DNA of 42,227 nucleotides from a bacterium. Lineage in GTDB: Bacteria > Patescibacteriota > Saccharimonadia > Saccharimonadales > UBA4665. This document shows positions 8,532 through 16,698 of the stretch, piece after piece. Each line of letters begins with the position of its first letter. The first letter of the stretch is position 1. Where the stretch lies: assembly GCA_021850365.1 (NCBI GenBank), contig JAJZMH010000033.1, positions 1 to 42,227 on the forward strand, in the 5' to 3' direction. The position numbers and the translations under genes were made by a program. Below the pieces are notes generated by a model. It was not told the origin of the DNA. It saw only the letters and a list, made by a program, of their open reading frames with translations, and made no database searches.

Positions 8532-11012
8532 ATGGTGAATCAAGACAAACAACAACATCAATTAGAAAATAGTAACGAATTAGCATCCCTGCCGTTAAGT
8601 ATGCTCCAAAAACGCCTTAATACTTCATCTAAAGGCTTAAGCCATAATGAAGCCAACAAGCGTATATCGGTTTACGGCTACAACGAAATTAATAGCAAGA
8701 AGACTAGCCCCATATTAAAGTTCCTGTCATATTTCTGGGGTCCAATACCATGGATGATTGAGATAGCTATTGTTCTATCTGGAATTTTAAGGCACTGGCC
8801 AGATTTGATCATTATTTCAGTTTTGTTATTAGCTAATGCACTCATAGGCTACTTAGAAGAGCATTCAGCCGGCAAGGCAATTGATGCTCTTAAGGCTCAA
8901 CTAGCAATTAAAGCCAAGGTTTTACGAGATAGCGAATGGATTACCTGCGCCGCTCGTGAATTGGTGCCAGGAGACATTATTAGGATTAGGATTGGCGATA
9001 TTGTTCCGGCTGATGTGAAACTTCTAGAAGGCGATCCCGTTGAGTGTGATGAGTCAGCATTAACCGGGGAATCATTACCAGTAACACGTAAGCCTGGATC
9101 ATCTGTATATTCAGGTTCAATTATTAGGCAAGGTGAGATTAATGCGATTGTGTACGCTACGGGGCATAAAACGTATTTTGGGAAAACAGCTGAGCTAGTA
9201 ATTAACACTAAGTCTGTCAGTCATTTTCAAAAGTCCGTACTTCAAATTGGCAGATACCTTATACTATTAGCCCTCGCACTTGTAGCTGTCATAGTTATCG
9301 CATCGGTTATACGACATGAGTCCTTGCTTTCAACACTTCAATTCGTACTAATTCTTACGATTGCAGCTATACCGGTAGCTATGCCGACGGTCTTGTCCGT
9401 AACGATGGCAGTTGGTGCACGTTTGCTGGCCAAGAAGGGAGCTATAGTTAGCCGACTTGTTGCGATTGAAGAGCTGGCAGGAGTAGATGTTCTTTGCTCA
9501 GATAAAACTGGAACTTTAACTAAGAATGAACTTACCCTAGGAGAACCCTATACTACAGAGGGAATATCATCGGAAGACATAGTGTTATATGCCTCCCTGG
9601 CATCAAGAAAAGAAGATAACGATACGATTGATTTAGCGGTGTTACATGCTCTAAAAAATGAAAATATTCTCAGCGAATATGAGATATCAAAGTTTAAGCC
9701 ATTTGATCCTGTAAGTAAAAGAACTGAAGCAAACATTAAAAACATTCACAGTCATGAGGAGTTCAAGGTCACAAAAGGAGCGCCTCAAGTCATTTTATCT
9801 CTTTGTGTCAATGCAGATAAAATAAAGGATTCCGCCAATAAAGCCGTAAACGATTTCGCCAAACGTGGTTTTAGGGCTCTCGGGGTCGCTAAAACTAATA
9901 GCCATGGGGAATGGCACTTTTTGGGTGTATTGCCAATGTTTGATCCACCACGTGACGACGCAAAAGCCACTATTGAGTCAGCTAAGAATATGGGTGTATT
10001 AATAAAGATGGTGACGGGAGATGCACTAGCCATAGCTAGGGAAATGGCTAAAAAGCTGGGCCTAGGCAGCTCCATAATCGATGCCGCAAGTTTAGACAGA
10101 AACGATCTTAAGGCCAGTTCTGAAGAATTAAAAGAGATAGAGGGGGCTGACGGGTTCGCACAGGTATTCCCCGAACATAAATATCGCATCATAAGCTTAC
10201 TCCAAGGTAGTGGTCATTATGTCGGCATGACCGGAGACGGAGTCAATGACGCTCCTGCTCTAAAAAAAGCTAATTGCGGTATTGCCGTTGCGGGCGCAAC
10301 TGATGCTGCTCGGGAAGCAGCCTCAATCATTCTGACAAATCCCGGTCTGTCGGTAATAATTGACGCGATTAAAGAAAGCCGTAAAATCGTTGAACGCATG
10401 AACAGTTATGCTATTTATCGTATTGCTGAGACGTTGCGCGTATTAGTATTTGTAACTCTTGCTATACTTGTATTTAACTTCTTCCCCGTTACCGCAATAA
10501 TGATAGTTGTGTTAGCCCTATTAAATGATGGGTCAATCCTTTCAATTGCATACGACAATGTGTTAGACAGCCCAGAACCTGAAGCTTGGAATATGAAACG
10601 AGTTATAGGAATTGCCAGTATACTAGGATTTATTGGGCCTATAGCTGCGTTTGGCCTATTCTTTATAGGGGTCCATAATTTTCACCTAAATCACGCTCAT
10701 CTACAAACAATGATGTATCTTATGTTGTCCGTTGCTGGGTCTCTAACAATCTTCCTTACCAGAACTCGTGGTCCTTTCTGGTCGATTAAACCAAAAAGGA
10801 TATTGCTGTTCGCGGTATTAGGAGCTGAAATGGTCGCAACTATCTTATCGGGATTCGGCATATTAATGACTCCTCTAGGATGGGGATTGGTTGCATTTGT
10901 TTGGGGCTATGCATTAATATGGTTCGTAATAACAGACCGTATAAAATTGCTAGGCTATCGTATACTTGACCGGAAGACTAAAAAAATTCGTCCAGTACTG
11001 AACACATCATAG
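8532..11012 (+). CDS. P3A-type proton-pumping P-type ATPase
   Basis: Full-length (826 aa) P-type ATPase that couples ATP hydrolysis to cation export across the membrane. Motifs seen in order: N-terminal cytosolic segment, WGPIPWMIE at the first membrane pair, LTGES in the actuator domain (Glu180), CSDKTGTLT with phosphorylated Asp324, KGAPQ, MVTGD and TGDGVNDAPALKKA. Then LNDGSILSIAYDNV opens the C-terminal membrane half. That last motif, the short N-terminus and the lack of metal-binding CPC or heavy-metal domains point to the plasma-membrane H+-ATPase group rather than Ca or Cu pumps. Codon use and G+C are visibly higher than in neighbouring housekeeping genes, consistent with transfer. It could energise the membrane or maintain pH in a cell with limited respiration. 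Confidence 0.92.
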   Translation: MVNQDKQQHQLENSNELASLPLSMLQKRLNTSSKGLSHNEANKRISVYGYNEINSKKTSPILKFLSYFWGPIPWMIEIAIVLSGILRHWPDLIIISVLLLANALIGYLEEHSAGKAIDALKAQLAIKAKVLRDSEWITCAARELVPGDIIRIRIGDIVPADVKLLEGDPVECDESALTGESLPVTRKPGSSVYSGSIIRQGEINAIVYATGHKTYFGKTAELVINTKSVSHFQKSVLQIGRYLILLALALVAVIVIASVIRHESLLSTLQFVLILTIAAIPVAMPTVLSVTMAVGARLLAKKGAIVSRLVAIEELAGVDVLCSDKTGTLTKNELTLGEPYTTEGISSEDIVLYASLASRKEDNDTIDLAVLHALKNENILSEYEISKFKPFDPVSKRTEANIKNIHSHEEFKVTKGAPQVILSLCVNADKIKDSANKAVNDFAKRGFRALGVAKTNSHGEWHFLGVLPMFDPPRDDAKATIESAKNMGVLIKMVTGDALAIAREMAKKLGLGSSIIDAASLDRNDLKASSEELKEIEGADGFAQVFPEHKYRIISLLQGSGHYVGMTGDGVNDAPALKKANCGIAVAGATDAAREAASIILTNPGLSVIIDAIKESRKIVERMNSYAIYRIAETLRVLVFVTLAILVFNFFPVTAIMIVVLALLNDGSILSIAYDNVLDSPEPEAWNMKRVIGIASILGFIGPIAAFGLFFIGVHNFHLNHAHLQTMMYLMLSVAGSLTIFLTRTRGPFWSIKPKRILLFAVLGAEMVATILSGFGILMTPLGWGLVAFVWGYALIWFVITDRIKLLGYRILDRKTKKIRPVLNTS

Positions 11013-11109
11013 CGCAAGCTACTTCGTGAAATTAAGCTTAACAACATAAACATTAGAATAATTATCCCGGAACTAGTGACTGGGCATTTCTTAACCCTGT
11101 ATATATGTG

Positions 11110-11186
11110 TGGTGCGGGTGACGGGACTCTAACCCGTGGCCTCATCCTTGGCAAGGATGCGCTCTAAACAACTGAGCTACGCCCGC
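11110..11186 (-). tRNA. tRNA-Gly(GCC) with altered elbow
   Basis: Reverse complement folds as a cloverleaf with encoded CCA. The anticodon loop is TTGCCAA on a CATCC/GGATG stem, so GCC. Two features are odd. The D loop reads AGTTGTTTAGA, so position 19 is T instead of G, while the T loop is TTAGAGT, so position 56 is A instead of C. The universal G19-C56 tertiary pair would be U19-A56. The acceptor stem has a C6-A67 mismatch. Otherwise all stems pair, so it is likely functional. Confidence 0.9.
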
Positions 11187-11231
11187 ATAATTACGTAAGT
11201 TATTATATATTAAATTTAATAAATTATTAAT

Positions 11232-11900
11232 CTATTTAACTAACTTACCATCTTTTATTTTGATAATCTGATCAGCTTTTTTAGATATTGTATTATCATG
11301 AGTTACTACTATTATGGTAGTTCGTTCTTTGTGGGATAAATTTTTTAGTAGATCAAATACTTTCGCACCAGTTTTGCTGTCTAGATTTCCTGTTGGCTCA
11401 TCGGCTAAAATTAATTTAGGTTTATTGGCAAGCGCTCTTGCAGTAGCAACCCTTTGTTGTTGTCCTCCACTAAGCTTAGCAGGTCTTCGTTTCATTTGGC
11501 TTTGATCAATACCTACTTCTTCTAATAATTCAGCCGCTCTTTGTTTTCTTCTAATCTTTGGGGTTTTGGTTGCTTCCATAGCAATCATCACATTTTCTAG
11601 AGCAGATAAATTTGGAATTAAATTGTAACTTTGGAAAATAAAACCTATTGTGTTTGCCCTATATTTAATCAGTTGATGATCATTAAGTTTCGCAATGTCT
11701 TTACCATCAATTTCAATTTGGCCAGCTGAAGGCTTATCTAATCCACCAAGTAAATTCATTAAAGTTGTTTTGCCGCTACCACTCTGTCCAACAATACAAA
11801 CTAAGTCTCCAGATTTTATGCTAAAATTTAGATCATTTACTGCGCTTACTTCTCCGTCTCCTGAGGGATAATTCTTTTTCAAATTAGAAACTTTTATCAT
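11232..11900 (-). CDS. ABC transporter ATP-binding protein (MacB/LolD-like)
   Basis: 222-residue nucleotide-binding subunit, the normal length for this class. Walker A GQSGSGKTT (39-47), Q loop Gln90, signature LSGGQQQR (143-150), Walker B LILADEP with catalytic Glu168, and a switch His in VVTHD. The SGGQQQRVATARALA and PTGNLDSKTG segments are typical of the MacB/LolD/FtsE group that drives FtsX-type permeases. It lies 8 bases downstream of the permease gene on the same strand, so the two form a transporter. Likely cargo: lipoprotein, peptide or envelope stress substrate; not determinable here. Confidence 0.93.
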   Translation of the reverse strand: MIKVSNLKKNYPSGDGEVSAVNDLNFSIKSGDLVCIVGQSGSGKTTLMNLLGGLDKPSAGQIEIDGKDIAKLNDHQLIKYRANTIGFIFQSYNLIPNLSALENVMIAMEATKTPKIRRKQRAAELLEEVGIDQSQMKRRPAKLSGGQQQRVATARALANKPKLILADEPTGNLDSKTGAKVFDLLKNLSHKERTTIIVVTHDNTISKKADQIIKIKDGKLVK

Positions 11901-11908
11901 GGTATCTC

Positions 11909-13303
11909 CTATTCCGACCTAATGACATCAGCTGGTCGTATTTTACTTATTAGATATGATCCTAGAATGCTAGTAATTATTGCTATTCCTAAGGCAATGG
12001 CTACTCCTAGAAGTAAACTGCTATAACCTATTTCTGCATGAATGTTTTTAAAACTTCTCTTTGCTAAAGTCAAACTTTCAAATGATCCAAATCTTCTGAA
12101 AGCTCCCCCACCAGGTTGTCCGGAGCTTGAACTAGATGAATTCGAACTAGTTATTAAAGTTGAAGTAATTGGATTTGCAGCCAACACACCAAGGAATAAT
12201 GCAACAATTATACCTATAATTGTTAAAGATAAAGATTCTACTATAAACTGAAGCATTATTCGAGCATTACTAAAACCAATAGCTTTCAATATACCTATTT
12301 CTTTTTTCCTTTCTCTAACTATCATTAGAGTTGTCATAAAGATGACTACTGCAGATGCTATAAGGCCACCGATTAGACTGTATAAGGAGATGTTCTTAAC
12401 TCCATTTAAGGGTTGAATAGTCTGGTTAGCTTGTTGAGAAGAAGAAGTTAGATCGACATTCGAACTTCCTAGGGTGTTATTAATTTCATTAGTCACGGTA
12501 TTTAGATTAGCCAAAGAATCAATAGTCACAACAGCTGAAGTAACGTCATTGGGCTGAGTAGTTAGAGCTTGCAAAGTTGGAAGAGAAACAATAATTGCAT
12601 CATTGGCCCTTGCAGTTGAAGAAGTATAAATACCACTAACCGTCAATGTTGAATTATATGCTTCGAAAGTTGATCCTACCTTAAGGTTATTATTTGATGC
12701 TAGTCCGCTACCAACCAGTGCCTGATTATTATCTTCTGTTCCAGAAATAAGTGCTCCAGAAGATAAGTTAAAACTATTACCGCTTAATGTATTGAGATTG
12801 GAGGGGTCACTTGAGCCAATGATTTGAATTGGTGGACTGAAGTTGGCAAAGTTAAAGCTTCCTCCACCAGATATAAAAAGTCCATTCCCACCAAATTGAC
12901 TATTTGGATTTCTTTTAATTTTTACAGGAGAAACTAGATTTGTTGTATTATTTCCATTACTGCTTAAAAATCTATTTGAATTGGATGAACTTGAGTTCTT
13001 GTTAATTAAATGATCAGTCAAAAGTTCATCTATTCCTAAAATATGATCCTGATTATTAAGTTTAGCAAGTTCTGTTGTAGTTAAAGAATTATTAACTTGG
13101 CTAAACGTGCTAAATCCTGCTGGTTGGATAGTAATTGTATTCCCAATAGAACTAAGTGTTTTGTTAATTTGAGTTTGGACAGTGTTTCTAGCTATTAGCA
13201 TAACTAAACTAAGACCAATACTAAGGCCAAGGATTAAAATAATTGCTATAGATCTTGTCAGATTACGAAGTATATTCCGGATACCGCGAGATAGAAAATT
13301 CAT
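11909..13303 (-). CDS. MacB/FtsX-family ABC permease
   Basis: One N-terminal membrane helix (about 18-37), a large extracellular domain of about 260 residues rich in Asn and Ser, then three membrane helices at the C-terminus. The first of these is followed by RERKKEIGILKAIGFSNARI, the conserved cytosolic coupling element of FtsX-type permeases. The order TM - periplasmic domain - three TMs is the MacB fold. It is the first gene of a two-gene operon with the ATPase at 11232. Its start is 150 bases from the divergent PafA-like gene. It probably acts as a mechanotransmission exporter rather than a channel. Confidence 0.9.
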   Translation of the reverse strand: MNFLSRGIRNILRNLTRSIAIILILGLSIGLSLVMLIARNTVQTQINKTLSSIGNTITIQPAGFSTFSQVNNSLTTTELAKLNNQDHILGIDELLTDHLINKNSSSSNSNRFLSSNGNNTTNLVSPVKIKRNPNSQFGGNGLFISGGGSFNFANFSPPIQIIGSSDPSNLNTLSGNSFNLSSGALISGTEDNNQALVGSGLASNNNLKVGSTFEAYNSTLTVSGIYTSSTARANDAIIVSLPTLQALTTQPNDVTSAVVTIDSLANLNTVTNEINNTLGSSNVDLTSSSQQANQTIQPLNGVKNISLYSLIGGLIASAVVIFMTTLMIVRERKKEIGILKAIGFSNARIMLQFIVESLSLTIIGIIVALFLGVLAANPITSTLITSSNSSSSSSGQPGGGAFRRFGSFESLTLAKRSFKNIHAEIGYSSLLLGVAIALGIAIITSILGSYLISKIRPADVIRSE

Positions 13304-13453
13304 TTTGTGCCTTTTTAGTTATTTGATTGAATCTTAATAGTGTTTTCTTAATTTTTGCTTAAATTAATAATAAGTTATTTAAATAGATTACTTGATTAAA
13401 TATTGCCTAGTTGTTATGTTCCATCTTTAATTGTATTATTTGTTTAAATTATT

Positions 13454-14878
13454 ATGAATAAAGCTAATAATATTGATCGGTTAATGGGAAGTGAATCTGA
13501 ACTTGCAATTAATTTATTTGCTAATGATGAAGAACAAGGAGTGAAGACCATTGTTAATTTGGTCATAAATAATTTAGATCTTAGAATTACAGTTTTTGAA
13601 AATAACAATATTGATGCTGATTACTATTTATCTACTGGGGGAAGAATATATCCAGACAGTGAATTACTTGAAACTTGCTCTCCTGAATCTCTTGGTCCTG
13701 AGGAAGCAACATATACTGAAATGGTATCTAAAAGAATTGTCTTAGATGCATTATCTAGACTATGCCAAGATAAAAGTTATAAATTTGATTTATTCGACCG
13801 AGTAATTGATCAACAATCGAATACCTGGGGTTATCACAATAACTATTTAATAGAAAGAGAACACTACGATCCAGGAAATGAGTCAATCGAAAAAGATTTG
13901 TTCATTAATTTAATGTCAAGCCACTTTTTAAGTAGAGTGATCTTTAATGGTGGAGGACTTGTTAAAAAGAATTCTGGTTCCAAAAAGGATTATCATGTTT
14001 TGGCTGGCCAAAAACTTCAAACAGTCTCCACTTATTTTGAAAATGATACTGTTGTTGATAAACCATTATTTAATATTAGAGATAAATCATTGGCGAATTC
14101 TAATAATTGGGCTAGACTACATGACGTTTCTGGAGATTCAAATATCTCTCCATGGGCAACATGGTGGAATAAAGGCAGTACATCACTTCTTATACGACTT
14201 TATGAAAATCATAAAAATAAAGAATATAAAATTCCTTATATAGAGGATCCAGTTAAGGCTGCTCTTTCTTTTGCTAAGGACCCCAGTCTTCCCTTTTACG
14301 TAAACAAACAACAAAAATATAGCGCATTAGATATTCAAGAATGTCTTTATAATCAATGCGCTGCTTTAGCGGTTCAAACAGAACTACCACCTAGTGAACT
14401 TAAAGTTCTTGATGAATGGCAAAAAGCTATAACGGATTACAAAAAAAATCCTTATTTGTTAAGTAATCGTGTAGATTGGATTCTTAAAAAAGAACTTATT
14501 GAACGTAAAAATCTAAATTTCCGCAAAGCCCAAATCCTTGATCTAGAGTTTGGTAGATTGGGAAGTAAGCTAACGGAACTAATTCAAAAAAGAAATGTCT
14601 TTCCCGGATTTGATCCAAATAAATTAACTTCTTATTATTCTCCCCCTACTCAGACAAGAGCGTTTGAAAGAGTATGTCAATTGATAAATATAAGTTCAGA
14701 AGAAGAAAAGATCACAAGCATAAACTGGGATAAGATTAATATAGAAGTAAAAGATATAAATGGAGATGAAAGTTACTCTATCTCGATTTCAATGGATGAT
14801 CCAAATATTATAGACTCAGTTTTTTATGGAAATCATTCAGATGATTATGAATATTGGTCACAAAAAACGACAGTCTAA
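13454..14878 (+). CDS. PafA/Dop superfamily carboxylate-amine ligase or deamidase
   Basis: 474 residues, the length of Pup ligase PafA or depupylase Dop. Landmarks in family order: GSESE (12-16, where PafA has GIETE), GGRIYPDSELLETCSPE (62-78) aligning without gaps to the ARLYVDHAHPEYSSPE region, so Asp68 matches the catalytic Asp and Glu73 the metal-binding Glu. Then WGYHNNYLIER (GCHENYLV in PafA), RLHDVSGDSNIS (RLHVIVGDSNMS), SALDIQE, VDWILKKEL and PPTQTRA. The His and Tyr of HPEY are replaced (Leu71, Thr74). No pup, proteasome or Mpa gene is in the window. Whether it ligates or removes a modifier, and which one, is open. No Shine-Dalgarno sequence precedes the ATG. Confidence 0.85.
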   Translation: MNKANNIDRLMGSESELAINLFANDEEQGVKTIVNLVINNLDLRITVFENNNIDADYYLSTGGRIYPDSELLETCSPESLGPEEATYTEMVSKRIVLDALSRLCQDKSYKFDLFDRVIDQQSNTWGYHNNYLIEREHYDPGNESIEKDLFINLMSSHFLSRVIFNGGGLVKKNSGSKKDYHVLAGQKLQTVSTYFENDTVVDKPLFNIRDKSLANSNNWARLHDVSGDSNISPWATWWNKGSTSLLIRLYENHKNKEYKIPYIEDPVKAALSFAKDPSLPFYVNKQQKYSALDIQECLYNQCAALAVQTELPPSELKVLDEWQKAITDYKKNPYLLSNRVDWILKKELIERKNLNFRKAQILDLEFGRLGSKLTELIQKRNVFPGFDPNKLTSYYSPPTQTRAFERVCQLINISSEEEKITSINWDKINIEVKDINGDESYSISISMDDPNIIDSVFYGNHSDDYEYWSQKTTV

Positions 14879-14883
14879 AGTAA

Positions 14884-14899
14884 TGGTGGCGCCTCCCAG
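14884..14899. repeat. Displaced copy of tRNA-Phe 3' end (attL-like)
   Basis: TGGTGGCGCCTCCCAG is identical to 15962-15977, which is the CCA end, acceptor strand and T-stem strand of tRNA-Phe. It lies 5 bases after the pafA-like stop and marks the far edge of a 1.1-kb insertion carrying the DUF3800 gene. Confidence 0.75.
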
Positions 14900-14989
14900 G
14901 GATTTCTGGAACAAAGTTTTTGAGGTTTTCCAAAACTTGAACGATAAACTCATGAATACCGGTTTTGATGAAACTATTGATTAAAGTAT

Positions 14990-15019
14990 TTGCAATTATT
15001 GTATATAGTCCAGCATAAT
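14990..15019 (+). promoter_or_regulatory. Candidate promoter for a leaderless DUF3800 mRNA
   Basis: TTGCAA (14990-14995), an 18-base spacer and CATAAT (15014-15019). The ATG at 15026 is the seventh base after the -10 element, where transcription would begin, so the message could lack a leader. This fits the absence of a Shine-Dalgarno sequence. Confidence 0.4.
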
Positions 15020-15025
15020 AATTGT

Positions 15026-15754
15026 ATGAATAGGGAACAACAAACTGGGCCAAAACCACAAAGAAACCTTGTTGGTTACTTAGACGAAACAGGTGTATTA
15101 CATAGAAAAGAAGATAAGATATTTGGTCTAGGCATAATATGTTCCCCGAATATTAATAATTTACACAGAAAACTAATAAATTTTAGAAATAGAGCGAATT
15201 TTCATAGCGAATTTAAATTTTCAAAAGTTTCAACGACTAATGTACTTTACTATAAAGGTCTAATAGATGAAGTTTTCGAGAATCCAGAGACAATGTTTAT
15301 CTGCTATGTATATGATAAATTAGAGCTATCCATAAAGAATCACTACAAGGCCTACAATTCATTTTGTGGTAAGTTGATTTCAGATGTTGTGCTGTCCTTT
15401 AATAATAATTTCAGTAATTATATTACTGTATTAGCAGATGATCTATCTACCTCAAAAGATGATCACTTTGAAAGAGAGATTAAAAGTAAGGCTAAACAAA
15501 TTACTAGACGTAATGCCGTGACTAATATTATCCGCCTTGAATCACACGCGGTAACGGAAATTCAAGTATGCGATGTTCTATTAGGAATTATTGCCTATGC
15601 TTTTAAGGTTGAGATGGGCATTATAGATAATCCTAATAAGGCAAAACTGCAACTTGTTAAACATTTGCAAAAGAAGTTGAGAGTTAACTTTATTTCAACT
15701 GACCTTGATAGAAAAGTTAAAGGAGTAAGAATCAAGATAAAAGAGTTCAAATAA
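15026..15754 (+). CDS. DUF3800 family protein
   Basis: 242 residues with the DUF3800 layout: N-terminal GYLDETG (Asp20, Glu21), an EFKFSKVS segment, a central ADD motif and C-terminal VTEIQVCDVLLGII with Asp183, the position of the conserved IQxADxxxG motif. The family is predicted to have an RNase H-like fold and often sits in mobile or defence loci; the function is unproven. A TTG at 14990 would add 12 residues, but ATG 15026 fits the promoter and the conserved N-terminus better. The gene is the only cargo between two copies of the tRNA-Phe 3' end. Confidence 0.78.
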   Translation: MNREQQTGPKPQRNLVGYLDETGVLHRKEDKIFGLGIICSPNINNLHRKLINFRNRANFHSEFKFSKVSTTNVLYYKGLIDEVFENPETMFICYVYDKLELSIKNHYKAYNSFCGKLISDVVLSFNNNFSNYITVLADDLSTSKDDHFEREIKSKAKQITRRNAVTNIIRLESHAVTEIQVCDVLLGIIAYAFKVEMGIIDNPNKAKLQLVKHLQKKLRVNFISTDLDRKVKGVRIKIKEFK

Positions 15755-15961
15755 AAAAGATGGCGCTTTGCACGAATCGGTTAACAAGAACCAGTGCACG
15801 CATTCCATCCAACCATAATTGTATAAAATATTGACATATAAGTCAATAGGTTTTCTTGTATGAATTGGTGGATCATCCCAGTGAAAATTGGATCTTCACA
15901 AAATAATCTTTTAACAGGAATAATTGAGCGTTTCGCACTTAATATACCTAAAATACCTGTT
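15755..15961. other. Non-coding end of the tRNA-Phe insertion
   Basis: About 200 bases between the DUF3800 stop and tRNA-Phe. They contain an inverted repeat ATTGAC...GTCAAT (15830-15847) and no convincing ORF: a rightward frame at 15860 runs straight into the tRNA, and the leftward frame at 15781-15996 also covers it. The repeat could be a protein-binding or excision site. Confidence 0.4.
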
Positions 15962-16037
15962 TGGTGGCGCCTCCCAGACTCGAACTGGGGACACAAGGCT
16001 CTTCAAGCCTCTGCTCTACCAACTGAGCTAAAGCGCC
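15962..16037 (-). tRNA. tRNA-Phe(GAA)
   Basis: Canonical cloverleaf with encoded CCA. Acceptor GGCGCTT/AGGCGCC, D loop with GG, anticodon loop TTGAAGA giving GAA, T loop TTCGAGT. Its last 16 bases are duplicated at 14884-14899, so its 3' end has served as an integration site. It lies 16 bases downstream of tRNA-Val on the same strand. Confidence 0.96.
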
Positions 16038-16053
16038 AAATAGTTTTAAATTA

Positions 16054-16130
16054 TGGTGGGTGATGAGGGACTCGAACCCCCGACCCTCTCGGTGTAAACG
16101 AGATGCTCTAGCCAACTGAGCTAATCACCC
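16054..16130 (-). tRNA. tRNA-Val(UAC)
   Basis: Canonical cloverleaf with encoded CCA. Acceptor GGGTGAT/ATCACCC, anticodon loop TTTACAC giving TAC, T loop TTCGAGT. It is probably co-transcribed with the following tRNA-Phe from the promoter at 16155-16183. Its first 62 bases and 86 bases of upstream DNA are duplicated at 17562-17709. Confidence 0.96.
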
Positions 16131-16216
16131 TTAAATTTTAAAAACTTCCCTAGAATAATAGCATATCTCTTTTTAAAATGTAACAAAATTATTCGCTTAA
16201 TTGAAGAAAACTAATA
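16069..16216. repeat. 148-bp direct repeat, left copy (functional tRNA-Val side)
   Basis: Covers most of tRNA-Val, its promoter and spacer, and matches 17562-17709 with a constant offset of 1493 bases. There are no differences in the 62 tRNA bases and five in the other 86. It stops 2 bases short of where the right copy continues into TATAAT of the tRNA-Leu promoter. Confidence 0.9.
16155..16183 (-). promoter_or_regulatory. Promoter of tRNA-Val / tRNA-Phe
   Basis: On the minus strand TTACAT (16183-16178), a 17-base spacer and TATTAT (16160-16155). The start would fall about 18 bases before the tRNA-Val 5' end. In the duplicated copy the -10 reads TGTTAT, losing the critical second-position A. 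Confidence 0.55.
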
Positions 16217-16333
16217 CCCGACGGAACCAGAGTTAATGAAACCGAAGAACAAATCTTACGGCAACTGGGGCACTAATTTGGTCAAGTCAGGAGACTAAAA
16301 ATATTAACGAGCAAACTTCTCTAGTAGTAAGAA

Positions 16334-16363
16334 TTATCACATTTTATTTATATTCTCTATAAT
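16334..16363 (+). promoter_or_regulatory. Promoter of the small three-gene cassette
   Basis: TTATCA (16334-16339), an 18-base spacer and TATAAT (16358-16363). A strong GGGAGG ribosome-binding site follows at 16387-16392, before the ATG at 16405. Confidence 0.5.
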
Positions 16364-16404
16364 ATATGCTACTGAGTATAGGATAAGGGAGGAAGAAGAG
16401 TAAT

Positions 16405-16665
16405 ATGAGCAATAACGAAATTTTTCAAGAAGGAATAAAACCAGAAACTAATTTAGATAATAACCAACAATTTCTTTCAGTTGGTGAGACTGCTGTTGAA
16501 ATATTCGCTAAATCAATAATTGCGGATAATAGTGTTAAGGCAAATGCTTCATATCCACCACCATTACTACCTCCCGTAAGGCCACTACCATCTCATCCTC
16601 CTACCAATTTGCCAGGTGGCCAAACAGTTCCAGATACCGATTTTACATTGGCTAGATTTTTTTAA
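16405..16665 (+). CDS. Proline-rich small protein; possible RiPP-type precursor
   Basis: 86 residues. The N-terminal 45 are charged and helical, like a leader peptide; residues 50-70 are Pro-rich (YPPPLLPPVRPLPSHPP), then LPGGQ and a tail ending DTDFTLARFF. It has no signal peptide or membrane segment. Its ribosome-binding site is the best in the region, suggesting high expression. It is the first gene of a cassette whose third ORF may be the N-terminus of an ATP-grasp enzyme. Leader plus short core next to a putative modifying enzyme suggests a modified peptide, but I cannot match it to a known precursor family. Confidence 0.65.
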   Translation: MSNNEIFQEGIKPETNLDNNQQFLSVGETAVEIFAKSIIADNSVKANASYPPPLLPPVRPLPSHPPTNLPGGQTVPDTDFTLARFF

Positions 16666-16698
16666 TTTATATTTTAAGAATAATAAAGGTAGGGAATT

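Noticed and set aside
8897-10399. Four leftward ORFs inside the P-type ATPase gene
   Set aside because: They are antisense frames of a fully supported gene, with Ser/Ala-rich random-looking translations.
15771-15778. TGGCGCTT as an inverted remnant of the tRNA-Phe 5' end
   Set aside because: Only eight or nine bases match, which is expected by chance; it is not at a boundary.
15781-16063. ORFs on both strands across tRNA-Phe
   Set aside because: Both run through the tRNA gene and have no coding character.
16605-16665. LPGGQ in the 86-aa protein as a Pup-like C-terminus for the PafA/Dop homologue
   Set aside because: The GGQ is 14 residues from the end, whereas Pup needs it at the C-terminus, and the protein lacks Pup's helical pattern. 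It also lies in a separate inserted cassette.
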